A program made the translations under genes and the position numbers. Shown piece by piece: positions 8,554 through 17,514 of a DNA stretch of 64,000 nt (position 1 is its first letter; the number at the start of each line of letters is the position of its first letter). Below the pieces are notes generated by a model, which saw nothing but the letters and a program-made list of their open reading frames with translations, did not search any database and was not told where the DNA came from. The DNA is from an uncultured bacterium (GTDB taxonomy: Bacteria > Actinomycetota > Coriobacteriia > Coriobacteriales > Coriobacteriaceae): positions 39,748 through 103,747 of the forward strand of contig CAJMPY010000005.1 in the NCBI GenBank assembly GCA_905215385.1, in the 5' to 3' direction.

Positions 8554-9144
8554 CTACAGCGCGCCGTCCAGCATAAGGTTCACCTTGAGCACGTTGACCG
8601 TGGGCTCGCCGAACACGCCGAGGAAACGGCCCTTGGTGCACGCGGCGATGATGTCGCGCACCTCGTCCTCACTTTTGCCCGTGGCCTTGGCAAGGCGCGG
8701 GACCTGGTACTCGGCGGCATCCGGAGAGATTTCCGGGTCGAGGCCGGACCCCGAACACGTCACCAGGTCGACGGGCACAGTGTCCATATCGGCATCGGGG
8801 TTGGCGGCGCGGATCTTCTTCACGCGCGCATCCACAAGCTGCCGGTACTCCTCACTCGCCGGGGACAAATTGGACGGGGCACCGTAGGCCATGAGCTCGC
8901 CGTCTTCGCCTTCGACAATTGACACGTTCTGGATACGACCCCACATGTGGGCTTCGTCATCGAAGTTCTGGCCGATGAGCTCGGAACCCACAACCTTGCC
9001 GTCGACCGTAATGAGCGAACCGTTCGCCTGATACGGGAACGCAACCTGGGCGATGCCGGTCACCACGAGCGTGTATCCCAGGCCGCAGACAACGGTAAAC
9101 AGCGCGAACACGCCCAGTGCGCGCGATGCAACACCTTTGAACAT
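8554..9144 (-). CDS. kdpC: K+-transporting ATPase subunit C
   Basis: Protein of 196 residues with one N-terminal membrane segment (SRALGVFALFTVVCGLGYTL) and a periplasmic-side domain containing GSELIGQNFDD and the conserved C-terminal LVTCSGSGLDPEISPDAAEY region. KdpC stabilises the KdpFABC complex and assists ATP binding by KdpB. ATG 9144 has GGAGG; the alternative upstream GTG at 9156 has none. It starts 12 nt after the kdpB stop and closes the kdpFABC operon. Confidence 0.96.
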   Translation of the reverse strand: MFKGVASRALGVFALFTVVCGLGYTLVVTGIAQVAFPYQANGSLITVDGKVVGSELIGQNFDDEAHMWGRIQNVSIVEGEDGELMAYGAPSNLSPASEEYRQLVDARVKKIRAANPDADMDTVPVDLVTCSGSGLDPEISPDAAEYQVPRLAKATGKSEDEVRDIIAACTKGRFLGVFGEPTVNVLKVNLMLDGAL

Positions 9145-9156
9145 ACAAACCTCCAC

Positions 9157-11211
9157 TTACATAATGCCGCAGAACGCGAGCAGCATGTCGATGAGCTTGA
9201 TGAATACGAACGGGGCAACGATGCCGCCCAGACCCCACACGAGCAGGTTGTGGGTCAGCAGCTGTCCGGACGGGACCTCGCGGTACTTAACGCCCTTCAG
9301 CGCGGCCGGAATCAGCGCGACGATAACGAGCGCGTTATAGATGATGGCCGAAAGAACCGCGGACAGCGGGCTTGCCAGACCGAGGATGTTAAGCGCGCCA
9401 AGGCCCGGGTAGATCGGCGAGAACAGGGCCGGGATGATAGCGAAGTACTTCGCCACGTCGTTGGCCACCGAGAAGGTCGTGAGCGAACCGCGGGTCATGA
9501 GCAGCTGCTTGCCAATACGCACGACCTCGATGAGCTTGGTGGGGCTGGAGTCGAGGTCGACCATGTTGCCGGCCTCCTTGGCAGCCTGGGTGCCCGTGTT
9601 CATGGCCACGGCGACGTCCGCCTGGGCCAGAGCGGGCGCGTCGTTGGTGCCGTCGCCGGTCATGGCGACCAGGTGGCCCTCACGCTGGAACTCGCGGATC
9701 TTCTCGAGCTTGCCTTCAGGGGTGGCCTCGGCCAGAAAGTCGTCAACGCCGGCCTCGGCGGCGATTGCCGCGGCGGTGAGCGGGTTGTCGCCCGTCACCA
9801 TGATGGTCTTGATGCCCATCTTGCGCAGGTCGGCGAACTTCTCCTTAACGCCGGACTTGATGATGTCCTTGAGGTACACAACGCCCAGCACGCGGCAGTT
9901 CTTAGTCACGACCAGCGGGGTGCCGCCGGCCTTGGCGATGCGTTCGACGGCCTCGTCGCACTCCTGGGAGAACACGCCGCCGGCTGCCTCCACATAGGTG
10001 CGCACGGAATCGGCAGCGCCCTTGCGAATCTCATTGCCCTCGTAGTTCACGCCGGACATACGCGTTGCCGCGGTGAACGGGATGAACTCCATGCCCTTAT
10101 CCTCGAGTGTGCGGCCGCGCAGACCGAACTGCTCCTTGGCGAGCACGACGATGGAACGGCCCTCGGGGGTCTCGTCGGCCAGCGAGGAAAGCTGGGCGGC
10201 ATCGGCCAGCTCCGCGGGATCGACGCCGTCGACCGGGATGAACTCGGCGGCTTGGCGGTTACCCAGGGTGATGGTGCCGGTCTTGTCGAGCATGAGGATG
10301 TCGACGTCGCCGGCGGCCTCGATGGCGCGGCCGGACATGGCCAACACGTTGGCCTCGTTCAGACGGCTCATGCCGGCGATGCCGATGGCGGACAGAAGGG
10401 CGCCGATGGTAGTGGGAGCCAGGCACACGAGCAGCGCCACGAGCGTGGTCACGGCCGTGGGGTTGACCATGTCGTTAAGACCGGACGAGAAGCAGGAGTA
10501 ACAATACAGGGCCAACGTGACTAGGATAAAGACGATGGAGAGGGCCACCAGGAAGATCTCCAGAGCAATCTCGTTAGGGGTCTTCTTACGCGCGGCACCC
10601 TCGACCATCGCGATCATCTTGTCCAGGAAGCTCTGGCCGGGCTCGCTGGAGATCTTGACGATGATCCAGTCGGACAGCACCGTGGTACCGCCGGTAACGG
10701 CAGAGCGGTCGCCGCCGGCCTCGCGGACCACGGGGGCGGACTCGCCGGTGATGGCGGACTCGTCAACGGAGGCAGCGCCCTCGATGACGTCGCCGTCGCC
10801 GGGAATCTGCTCGCCGGCGCGTACGATCACCAGGTCGCCGCGCGTGAGCTCGGTGCCGGGAACGACGGTGAAGTGCTCCTTGTCCTCAACGGACTCGATG
10901 CGATGGGCCTCGACATCCTTCTTGGCCGCACGCAGGGAATCGGCCTGGGCCTTACCGCGGCCCTCGGCAAGCGCCTCGGCGAAGTTCGAGAACAGGTCGG
11001 TGAGCCACAGGATGACCGCGATGGCGACCACATAGTAAGTGGGCACACCCGCGTCCTGCACACCGAAGATGGAAGCGACGGCCAGGACGGAGGTCATGAC
11101 GGCGGAAAGCCACACCAGGAACATGACCGGGTTTTGAATCTGGACGCGAGGATCCAGCTTGGCAAACGAGTCGCGGACCGCGCGGCCCATCATGTCTTTT
11201 TGCATAGTCAT
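9157..11211 (-). CDS. kdpB: K+-transporting P-type ATPase subunit B
   Basis: Catalytic subunit of the high-affinity K+ pump in the membrane, 684 residues. Visible P-type ATPase features are the actuator loop TGESAPV, the phosphorylated Asp309 in DKTGT, the nucleotide-binding region (KGAADSVR) and the hinge motif MTGDGTNDAPAL. Membrane helices flank these domains. The start at 11211 follows AAAGGAGGG and leaves a 16-nt gap to kdpA; an in-frame ATG at 11205 is an alternative. Confidence 0.97.
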   Translation of the reverse strand: MTMQKDMMGRAVRDSFAKLDPRVQIQNPVMFLVWLSAVMTSVLAVASIFGVQDAGVPTYYVVAIAVILWLTDLFSNFAEALAEGRGKAQADSLRAAKKDVEAHRIESVEDKEHFTVVPGTELTRGDLVIVRAGEQIPGDGDVIEGAASVDESAITGESAPVVREAGGDRSAVTGGTTVLSDWIIVKISSEPGQSFLDKMIAMVEGAARKKTPNEIALEIFLVALSIVFILVTLALYCYSCFSSGLNDMVNPTAVTTLVALLVCLAPTTIGALLSAIGIAGMSRLNEANVLAMSGRAIEAAGDVDILMLDKTGTITLGNRQAAEFIPVDGVDPAELADAAQLSSLADETPEGRSIVVLAKEQFGLRGRTLEDKGMEFIPFTAATRMSGVNYEGNEIRKGAADSVRTYVEAAGGVFSQECDEAVERIAKAGGTPLVVTKNCRVLGVVYLKDIIKSGVKEKFADLRKMGIKTIMVTGDNPLTAAAIAAEAGVDDFLAEATPEGKLEKIREFQREGHLVAMTGDGTNDAPALAQADVAVAMNTGTQAAKEAGNMVDLDSSPTKLIEVVRIGKQLLMTRGSLTTFSVANDVAKYFAIIPALFSPIYPGLGALNILGLASPLSAVLSAIIYNALVIVALIPAALKGVKYREVPSGQLLTHNLLVWGLGGIVAPFVFIKLIDMLLAFCGIM

Positions 11212-11227
11212 AAATCTGCGCCCTCCT

Positions 11228-13051
11228 TTACGCAATCATCTGGAAGAACTCGGCAACGGGGCCAAGCGCCAGGGCCGGGAAGAAGCTCAGGGCACCGATC
11301 AGCAGAACGATGAACACGAGCAGGAATACGAACATGCCGTTGGTGGTGGACAGGGTACCGGCGCTCTCGGCGACCTTACCCTTCTTGGCCAGCGAGCCGG
11401 CGATAGCCAGCGTACCGATGATGGGCATGAAGCGGGCGAACAGCATCTCGAGGCCGAGCATGACGTTGATCCAGGGAATGTTGCAGTTCATACCTGCAAA
11501 CGCCGAGCCGTTGTTGCCGCCGCATGAGGTGAAGGCATACAGCACCTCGGAGAAGCCGTGCGCGCCACCATTGTTGAGCTGGTCGGCAAGACCGGGCACC
11601 ATGCAGGCGATGGCCGAGCACACCAGAATGGCAAACGGAGTTGCCAGGCACAGGACAACTGCCCAGCGCATCTCGCCCGGCTCGATCTTCTTGCCCAGGA
11701 ACTCAGGCGTGCGTCCGACCATGAGGCCGGCGATGAACACTGTGAGGATGGCGAAGCCGATCATGCCGTACAGGCCGCAGCCCACGCCGCCGAACACCAC
11801 CTCGCCCAGCGCTATCTGGAGCATCTGGACAAACCCGCCGAGCGGGGTGTAGGAGTCGTGCATGGAGTTGACCGAGCCGTTGGAAGCAGCCGTCGTGAAA
11901 ACGGACCAGGTGGAAGAGGAGGCGATGCCAAAGCGGCTCTCCTTGCCCTCCATGTTGCCGCCCGCCTGGCCATCGGTCATCTCGATATTGACCGCGCCGC
12001 CATCTGCCAGCTGCGGCGTACCCATATGCTCGTTAACGGCGATGATGCCGGTAAAGACCACGAGCAGGATAAGCATCGCCGCGAAGATGGCCTTGCCCTG
12101 CCTGGCATTCTTGACACCGATGCCGAAGGTGAAGCAGCAGGCGACCGGAATCAGCAGCAAGCTGGTCATCTCGATGATGTTGGTGAAGGCATTGGGGTTC
12201 TCATACGGATGCGCAGAGTTCGCGCCGAAGAAGCCGCCGCCGTTGGTGCCGGACTGCTTGATGGCGACCTGAGGAGCCGCAGGACCCTGGGGCAGGAACT
12301 GCTCGGTGACCACGCGCGCGCCCTCGACAACCTTGCCGTCGACCTTGACCGTATCGCCCTCGATCTGGGCGCCGTCGATGACGCTCCAGCCGCCGCCTGC
12401 ATTAGGCTGGACAGCGACGGGCTCTACGAGCTCAGCCTTCTGAGCCGGCTGGAAGTTGGAGATGACGCCACCGGCAGCCAGGCAGATGCCGAACACGAGG
12501 TTCAGCGGGATGAGCACATACAGGACGGTGCGGGTGAGGTCGACCCAGAAGGAACCCAGACCCTGCTCCTTGACCTGACGGAAGCCGCGAATCAGCGCGA
12601 ACATGACCGCGATACCGGTGCCAGCGGAAACGAAGTTCTGCACGGTGAGGCCCATGAACTGCACAAGGTAGGACAGGGTGGTCTCACCGGAATAGGATTG
12701 CCAATTGGTGTTGGTTATGAAGGAAGCGGCCGTATTGAACGACAGGTCCCATGACACACCCGGCAGGTGCTGGGGATTGCCCGGCAAGAAGGACTGAAGC
12801 GCCTGGAGTGCCACAAGGGCCACGAGGCCGATCCCCGAAAAGACCAGCACGCTCGCCAGATAGCGCCTACACCCCATCTGCTCTGCCGCGTCGATGCGAA
12901 GCAGACGATAGACGCCACGCTCCACAGGAGCAATCACAGGCGACAGGAACGTATGCTCGCCATCCATGATATGGGCCATGAACCGACCGAGCGGAACGGC
13001 CAGGACGACGAGCACGGCAAAGTACAAGATGTACTGAATCGCAGCGTCCAT
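11228..13051 (-). CDS. kdpA: K+-transporting ATPase subunit A
   Basis: The K+-selective channel-like subunit, 607 residues with about ten membrane helices. Four pseudo-repeats of the selectivity filter type are visible, for example SFNTAASFITNTNWQSYSGE, GTNGGGFFGANSAHPYENP and TSCGGNNGSAFAG. It binds and passes K+ for KdpB. Length is slightly above the common 550-600 because of an extra hydrophilic loop (about residues 210-245). Its ATG lies 3 nt after the kdpF stop. Confidence 0.97.
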   Translation of the reverse strand: MDAAIQYILYFAVLVVLAVPLGRFMAHIMDGEHTFLSPVIAPVERGVYRLLRIDAAEQMGCRRYLASVLVFSGIGLVALVALQALQSFLPGNPQHLPGVSWDLSFNTAASFITNTNWQSYSGETTLSYLVQFMGLTVQNFVSAGTGIAVMFALIRGFRQVKEQGLGSFWVDLTRTVLYVLIPLNLVFGICLAAGGVISNFQPAQKAELVEPVAVQPNAGGGWSVIDGAQIEGDTVKVDGKVVEGARVVTEQFLPQGPAAPQVAIKQSGTNGGGFFGANSAHPYENPNAFTNIIEMTSLLLIPVACCFTFGIGVKNARQGKAIFAAMLILLVVFTGIIAVNEHMGTPQLADGGAVNIEMTDGQAGGNMEGKESRFGIASSSTWSVFTTAASNGSVNSMHDSYTPLGGFVQMLQIALGEVVFGGVGCGLYGMIGFAILTVFIAGLMVGRTPEFLGKKIEPGEMRWAVVLCLATPFAILVCSAIACMVPGLADQLNNGGAHGFSEVLYAFTSCGGNNGSAFAGMNCNIPWINVMLGLEMLFARFMPIIGTLAIAGSLAKKGKVAESAGTLSTTNGMFVFLLVFIVLLIGALSFFPALALGPVAEFFQMIA

Positions 13052-13054
13052 AGT

Positions 13055-13141
13055 TTACGAATCACTCCTCATCAGAATGTAGATGTAATAGATAAGGAGT
13101 CCAATGCAGACGACTCCGATAATGGGAATGAGGATGTCCAT
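13055..13141 (-). CDS. kdpF: K+-transporting ATPase small subunit F
   Basis: A 28-residue, single-helix peptide (MDILIPIIGVVCIGLL then YYIYILMRSDS), exactly where kdpF lies in other operons, directly upstream of kdpA. KdpF stabilises the complex in the membrane. Despite its size, the context makes the call firm. The ribosome-binding site is weak (AAGGGGC 6-7 nt upstream). Confidence 0.9.
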   Translation of the reverse strand: MDILIPIIGVVCIGLLIYYIYILMRSDS

Positions 13142-13253
13142 TACCGCCCCTTTCACGCGCGGTCCGATGTCTCGGACGCCTGCTCTCGCAAGCGCCTGGG
13201 GACAGTAAACGCTTCTAGAGATTAAAGAGGCGTGAGGGCCGGGGCTCACGACC

Positions 13254-13273
13254 TTAAGATGCCGTAAAGATGC
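13254..13273. promoter_or_regulatory. Direct repeat in the kdpF-kdpD divergent region, candidate KdpE site
   Basis: TTAAGATGC, two bases, TAAAGATGC gives an 11-bp-period direct repeat in the 243-bp divergent region between kdpF and kdpD. OmpR-type regulators bind such head-to-tail repeats, so it may be the KdpE operator. No other support. Confidence 0.35.
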
Positions 13274-13384
13274 AGGTAGAAAGCACTATTGCGGCTGCAG
13301 TGCGCCTATACTCGACCTCGCGAGCATACAGTGGCGTTCTCACCGCGTATGCACACATGGACAACGTTTCAGAAAGGCTACGCT

Positions 13385-16120
13385 ATGCAGCGCGACGCAT
13401 CGGACACTCGCGTCAATCCAGACCTCATCCTCAAGGCAATTGAGAAAGACGAGGTCGCCGATGACGCTCGAACCAGCCGGGGACACCTCAAGATTTTCTT
13501 TGGCTACGCTGCTGGTGCAGGCAAAACCTATGCGATGCTTCAAGCCGCCCACGCCGCCAAGCGGCGAGGTGTCGACGTCGTCGCGGGATACATCGAGCCG
13601 CACGAACGTCCGGCAACTGCCCATCTTGCACAAGGGCTTGAGAACGTGCCCTGTAAACTCATCGAGCACAACGGCATTACGCTCAGCGAGTTCGATCTAG
13701 ATGCGGCTATCGAACGCGCCCCTCAGCTCATCCTTGTCGACGAGCTCGCCCATACGAATGCGCCGGGGTCTCGCCACGACAAACGCTATCAAGACGTCGA
13801 GGAACTTCTACATGCAGGCATCGACGTCTATACGACCGTGAACGTTCAGCATATCGAGAGCCTAAACGACATGGTTGCATCCATCACCGGCGTTGTCGTT
13901 AGCGAACGAATCCCCGACCGCATCTTCGATGATGCCGACCAGGTCGAGCTCGTTGACATAGAGCCCGAAGACCTACTTGAGCGCCTTCGCGCCGGCCTCG
14001 TCTACCGTCCCGCACAAGCCGAGCGAGCGCAACAGCATTTTTTTACCGTCGAGAACCTCACCGCACTCCGAGAAATCGCGCTGCGCCGCTGCGCCGATCG
14101 CACCGGCCACCTTACAGACGCCGCACGCGTGCTGGGAAACCGTGACTACTACACCAGGGAGCGTATCTTAGTCTGTGTCTCCCCGGCGCCGACCAATCCC
14201 CGCATCGTCCGTGCCGCCGCACGCATGGCGAAAGCGTTTCGCAGCGAGCTCGTCGCCCTGTTCGTAGAGAGCCCGCGCACGCAAGCCATGAGCGATGATG
14301 AGCGCGCCAAGCTTGCAGCCAATATCGCCCTAGCCGAGCAGCTCGGAGCACATATGGAAACCGTCTATGGCGACGACGTCGCGTTTCAGATCTCCGAGTT
14401 CGCGCGCCTGTCGGGTATTTCGAAGATCGTCATGGGGCGCACGGGCGAGCGCAGCAGCGTCCGTCAGGCCCTCTTCGGCCGCAAATCTCTCGTAGAGCAG
14501 CTCATAGCATTCGCCCCGAACCTCGACATTTACATCATTCCAGACCAGTCGACTCCGCCCTCCCGGCCCAAAGGACGCCGCCGTGCGCTCGCCCTGCAGC
14601 CGCCCAGCAGCCGAGACGTGCTTCGCACGCTGACCCTCTCTCTTGTCGCCACGGCGATCGGCACGGCTTTCCGCCATCTGGGATTTGCCGATTCCAGCAT
14701 CATATCCCTCTATATCCTCACGGCCCTGCTGACCGCCGTCACCACGACGGGGCGTATCTGCACGATCGTATCGAGCGTGCTCTCTGTAGTGCTTTACAAC
14801 TTCTGCTTCGTCACGCCTCTGTTTTCGCTCGCCAGCTACGACCGAAGCTATCTGGTCACGTTCGGCATCATGTTCGCTACCGCTATGGTCGCCGGCGAGT
14901 TAACTGCGCGCATCGCCGACAACGCCCGTACCTCCGCCGAGAACGCATTCAAAACGCGCGTACTCCTCGAAACGAACCAGCTCTTGCAGCAAGCCCATAG
15001 CGCGGAGGAGTGCGCCCGCGTCGCCATGAACCAACTCATCAAACTGCTAAAACTCGACGTGGTCTTCTACACCGCCGAACACGGCACGCTCGGCAAGACG
15101 CTCTATGAGTCCGCTGGCACCGAAAACCGATCCGTGTCGCTGTTCACCGACTACGAGCGCGCTGTTGCAACCTGGACCTACACCAACAACAAGCGCGCGG
15201 GCGCAAGCACGCGGACCCTGCCCGAGGCGCGCTGCCTCTACCTCGCGGTTCGCACCGGCGACAAGGTATTCGGTGTCATCGGCATCGACCTGGAGGGGCG
15301 CGAGATCGAAGCCTTCGAGCATTCGATCGTCCTATCTATCGTAGGCGAATGCGCCTTGGCGCTCGAAAGCGACCGGGCGGCGCAAGAGCGCGAAGAGGCT
15401 GCGGTCTTGGCGAAAAACGAGCAGCTGCGCGCCAACCTTTTGCGCTCCATCGGCCACGATTTGAGGACACCCCTCACGGCTATATCCGGATCTGCGGCAA
15501 TCCTTCGGAAGGGCGACGAGAAGCTCAGCCTCGAACAACGCTGCGATCTTGCCGATGCCATCTACGACGACTCCCTCTGGCTTATTGATACCGTGGAGAA
15601 CCTCCTCGCCATCACACGCGTCGAGGACGGCACCATTCGCCTCAACTTAACATCCGAGCTCATCGACGAGGTCATCGAGGCCGCCCTCAGCCATGTCGCC
15701 CAAGTATCGCATGGACGCGCCGTCACCATCGAGCACGCTGACGACATCCTGCTGGTACGCATCGACGTCCATCTCATCATGCAGGTGCTTACGAATCTCA
15801 TCATGAACGCCTTCAAATACACACCCGAGGACTCGACTGTCACCATCAGCGCACGTCGCGAGGGTGCGTTCGTCGTGGTGGACGTCGCAGACGATGGGCC
15901 GGGTGTGGCAGACTGCGACAAGCCTCATATCTTTGAGCGCTTCTTTACCTCAAGCAATACGCGGCCCGTGGATTCGCGTCGAAGCATTGGCCTTGGGCTG
16001 TCGCTCTGCCGCTCCATCGTGGAGGCGCATGGCGGCGCCATCGAAGTTCGCGACAACCACCCCCATGGGGCCGTCTTCCGTTTTACCCTGCCCGCCGAGG
16101 AGATCGAGATTCATGAATAA
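13385..16120 (+). CDS. kdpD: Osmosensitive K+ channel sensor histidine kinase
   Basis: Protein of 911 residues with the complete KdpD architecture. The N-terminal KdpD domain has Walker A GYAAGAGKT (residues 40-48) and LVDELAHTN. A USP-like domain follows (around 265-390), then four closely spaced membrane helices (about 420-520), a GAF-like region, and a HisKA domain with His691 in SIGHDLRTPLTAI. The ATPase domain has NLIMNAFKYT and GLGLSLCRSI. It senses K+ limitation or turgor and phosphorylates KdpE. The start at 13385 is preceded by AAAGG; an open frame from 13289 lacks a start signal. Transcribed divergently from kdpFABC. Confidence 0.96.
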   Translation: MQRDASDTRVNPDLILKAIEKDEVADDARTSRGHLKIFFGYAAGAGKTYAMLQAAHAAKRRGVDVVAGYIEPHERPATAHLAQGLENVPCKLIEHNGITLSEFDLDAAIERAPQLILVDELAHTNAPGSRHDKRYQDVEELLHAGIDVYTTVNVQHIESLNDMVASITGVVVSERIPDRIFDDADQVELVDIEPEDLLERLRAGLVYRPAQAERAQQHFFTVENLTALREIALRRCADRTGHLTDAARVLGNRDYYTRERILVCVSPAPTNPRIVRAAARMAKAFRSELVALFVESPRTQAMSDDERAKLAANIALAEQLGAHMETVYGDDVAFQISEFARLSGISKIVMGRTGERSSVRQALFGRKSLVEQLIAFAPNLDIYIIPDQSTPPSRPKGRRRALALQPPSSRDVLRTLTLSLVATAIGTAFRHLGFADSSIISLYILTALLTAVTTTGRICTIVSSVLSVVLYNFCFVTPLFSLASYDRSYLVTFGIMFATAMVAGELTARIADNARTSAENAFKTRVLLETNQLLQQAHSAEECARVAMNQLIKLLKLDVVFYTAEHGTLGKTLYESAGTENRSVSLFTDYERAVATWTYTNNKRAGASTRTLPEARCLYLAVRTGDKVFGVIGIDLEGREIEAFEHSIVLSIVGECALALESDRAAQEREEAAVLAKNEQLRANLLRSIGHDLRTPLTAISGSAAILRKGDEKLSLEQRCDLADAIYDDSLWLIDTVENLLAITRVEDGTIRLNLTSELIDEVIEAALSHVAQVSHGRAVTIEHADDILLVRIDVHLIMQVLTNLIMNAFKYTPEDSTVTISARREGAFVVVDVADDGPGVADCDKPHIFERFFTSSNTRPVDSRRSIGLGLSLCRSIVEAHGGAIEVRDNHPHGAVFRFTLPAEEIEIHE

Positions 16121-16817
16121 TGCCGCTAAGCCACGCATCCTCCTGGTCGAAGATGACCTGACCGTTCAAAACCTCGTTTCGACCGCGCTTGACCTCCACG
16201 GCTACGTCGTGAGCAAGGTTTGCAACGGCCAGGCCGCCATCATGGATGCGGTGTCACACGGCCCCAGCCTCATCATGCTCGACCTCGGCCTTCCCGACAT
16301 TGACGGTATCGAGGTCATCACGAAGATCCGAAGCTGGTCGGCAGTCCCCATTATCGTCATTTCGGCGCGCTCCGAAGATTCCGACAAGATTGCAGCACTT
16401 GACGCAGGGGCAGACGACTACCTCACCAAGCCCTTTTCTGTGGATGAGTTGCTCGCGCGCGTCCGTGCGAATTTGAGGCGCTCCTCGATGGCGTCGAGCG
16501 AGTCGACAGAAGCGAGCACGTTCGACAACGGTCCGCTGCATATCGACTACGCCGCGGGATACGCGACGAAAGACGGACGCGAGCTCTCGCTCACCCCAAC
16601 CGAGTACAAATTGCTCGTCCTTCTGGCGAAAAACGTCGACAAGGTGCTCACCCACACCTTCATCACCCGCGAGATATGGGGCACGAGTTGGGACAGCGAT
16701 CTGGCGAGCCTGCGCGTGTTCATGCGCACCCTGCGCAAGAAGATCGAGGCAGACCCCTCTCACCCCAAGATGATTCAGACGCACATGGGTGTCGGGTACC
16801 GCATGCAGCGTCTCTAG
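16113..16817 (+). CDS. kdpE: KDP operon response regulator
   Basis: Protein of 234 residues: receiver domain with acidic pair LLVEDD, phospho-acceptor Asp in LIMLDLGLPD and the KPF Lys, then an OmpR-type winged helix (LTPTEYKLLVLLAKNVDKVL). It overlaps the end of kdpD by 8 nt, with GAGGAG placed inside the kdpD coding sequence, so translation is probably coupled. It activates kdpFABC transcription. The second copy of the bracketing hairpin begins 6 nt after the stop. Confidence 0.95.
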   Translation: MNNAAKPRILLVEDDLTVQNLVSTALDLHGYVVSKVCNGQAAIMDAVSHGPSLIMLDLGLPDIDGIEVITKIRSWSAVPIIVISARSEDSDKIAALDAGADDYLTKPFSVDELLARVRANLRRSSMASSESTEASTFDNGPLHIDYAAGYATKDGRELSLTPTEYKLLVLLAKNVDKVLTHTFITREIWGTSWDSDLASLRVFMRTLRKKIEADPSHPKMIQTHMGVGYRMQRL

Positions 16818-16822
16818 CCCAC

Positions 16823-16960
16823 CCCACAAAAAAGTTGCGGTGGAATACGGAGTAGATAAGGCCTTTGACAGCCAAAACAGTCCGTATTTCACCGCAACTG
16901 ATGGGTGGGATGGAGTTAGAGGCCCAGGTAGCTGGTCATGCCTTCGGCGGCGAGCTTGGC
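16823..16960 (-). repeat. Right direct repeat bracketing the kdp region
   Basis: Second copy of the 8414 repeat: an inverted repeat of 18 bp (16834-16851 with 16881-16898) preceded by AAAAAA, so the minus-strand transcript would end in a U-run. Identity to the left copy is about 95 percent over 99 bp, then fades. On the plus strand it directly follows kdpE; on the minus strand it follows the gene fragment ending at 16916. Confidence 0.8.
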
Positions 16961-17023
16961 GCCGGCCACGGCATGGACCACGGTGAGCGGGCCGTTGACC
17001 ACATAGTTAGCGATACCCCAAAA
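16916..17023 (-). pseudogene. Orphan 3' end of an unidentified gene
   Basis: On the minus strand, 35 codons are open and end in TAA at 16916; a TGA stop lies immediately upstream. The encoded peptide (ANYVVNGPLTVVHAVAGAKL, then AAEGMTSYLGL) has ordinary protein composition and high third-position GC, so it looks like the true C-terminus of a lost enzyme. I do not recognise the family. The last codons resemble the decayed sequence at 8507-8550, which supports a common origin of both repeat copies. Confidence 0.5.
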
Positions 17024-17057
17024 TCACTCTTTAACTCACCGCGCTCGCCCCCATATG

Positions 17058-17095
17058 TGCAAAGCGCCCCGCGAACGGATGCTCGCGGGGCGCCT
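17058..17095 (-). terminator. Terminator of the Cys-rich Feo partner gene
   Basis: Perfect 10-bp GC-rich stem (17064-17073 with 17084-17093) with a 10-nt loop; on the minus strand TTTGC follows. It lies 16 nt after the stop at 17109. Confidence 0.75.
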
Positions 17096-17108
17096 GGATG
17101 CCTGGACC

Positions 17109-17309
17109 TTATTTGATACCGCGGCCCAGGTCTTCGGCAATTTTGTCCACGCCCTTAAGCGCGGCGCAGGTTTTTTTATTGGAACAATGTCCCGTGCAAA
17201 CGCCACCTTGAGCGCAGTCGGCGCAGGTGCCCTTACGGTAGATGCGCACGCACACGGCGACAAACGCAATGCCGATAACAGCCAGTACAACAATATCGAT
17301 AGGTGCCAT
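17109..17309 (-). CDS. FeoB-associated Cys-rich membrane protein
   Basis: A 66-residue protein: one N-terminal membrane helix (APIDIVVLAVIGIAFVAVCV) followed by a basic stretch and a cysteine cluster (CADC, CTGHC, CAAL). Small proteins of this type are frequently encoded next to feoB and are thought to help ferrous-iron transport, possibly like FeoC. It lies downstream of feoB on the same strand but after the feoB terminator, so it may have its own promoter or be reached by readthrough. Confidence 0.8.
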   Translation of the reverse strand: MAPIDIVVLAVIGIAFVAVCVRIYRKGTCADCAQGGVCTGHCSNKKTCAALKGVDKIAEDLGRGIK

Positions 17310-17452
17310 AGCAAGCCTCCTCTAGTTAACCACCACTTACTTTACCCCATTCTCCACCTGCCAAAAAGGGACAGGTTTATTTTGGTTGGTTTTATCTGCG
17401 GAAACGTCACATCTTAACTTCTGGAGCAAAGCAATCTGTCCCCCATTGCACC

Positions 17453-17485
17453 AAAAAGCCCGAGTGTCGCTGGGACACCCGGGCT
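17453..17485 (-). terminator. Terminator of feoB
   Basis: An 11-bp stem with one mismatch (17458-17468 with 17474-17484) followed on the minus strand by TTTTTGG, 30 nt after the feoB stop. Confidence 0.8.
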
Positions 17486-17514
17486 CGTGAAAAGGGGCTA
17501 ATCCTTATTCGGAC

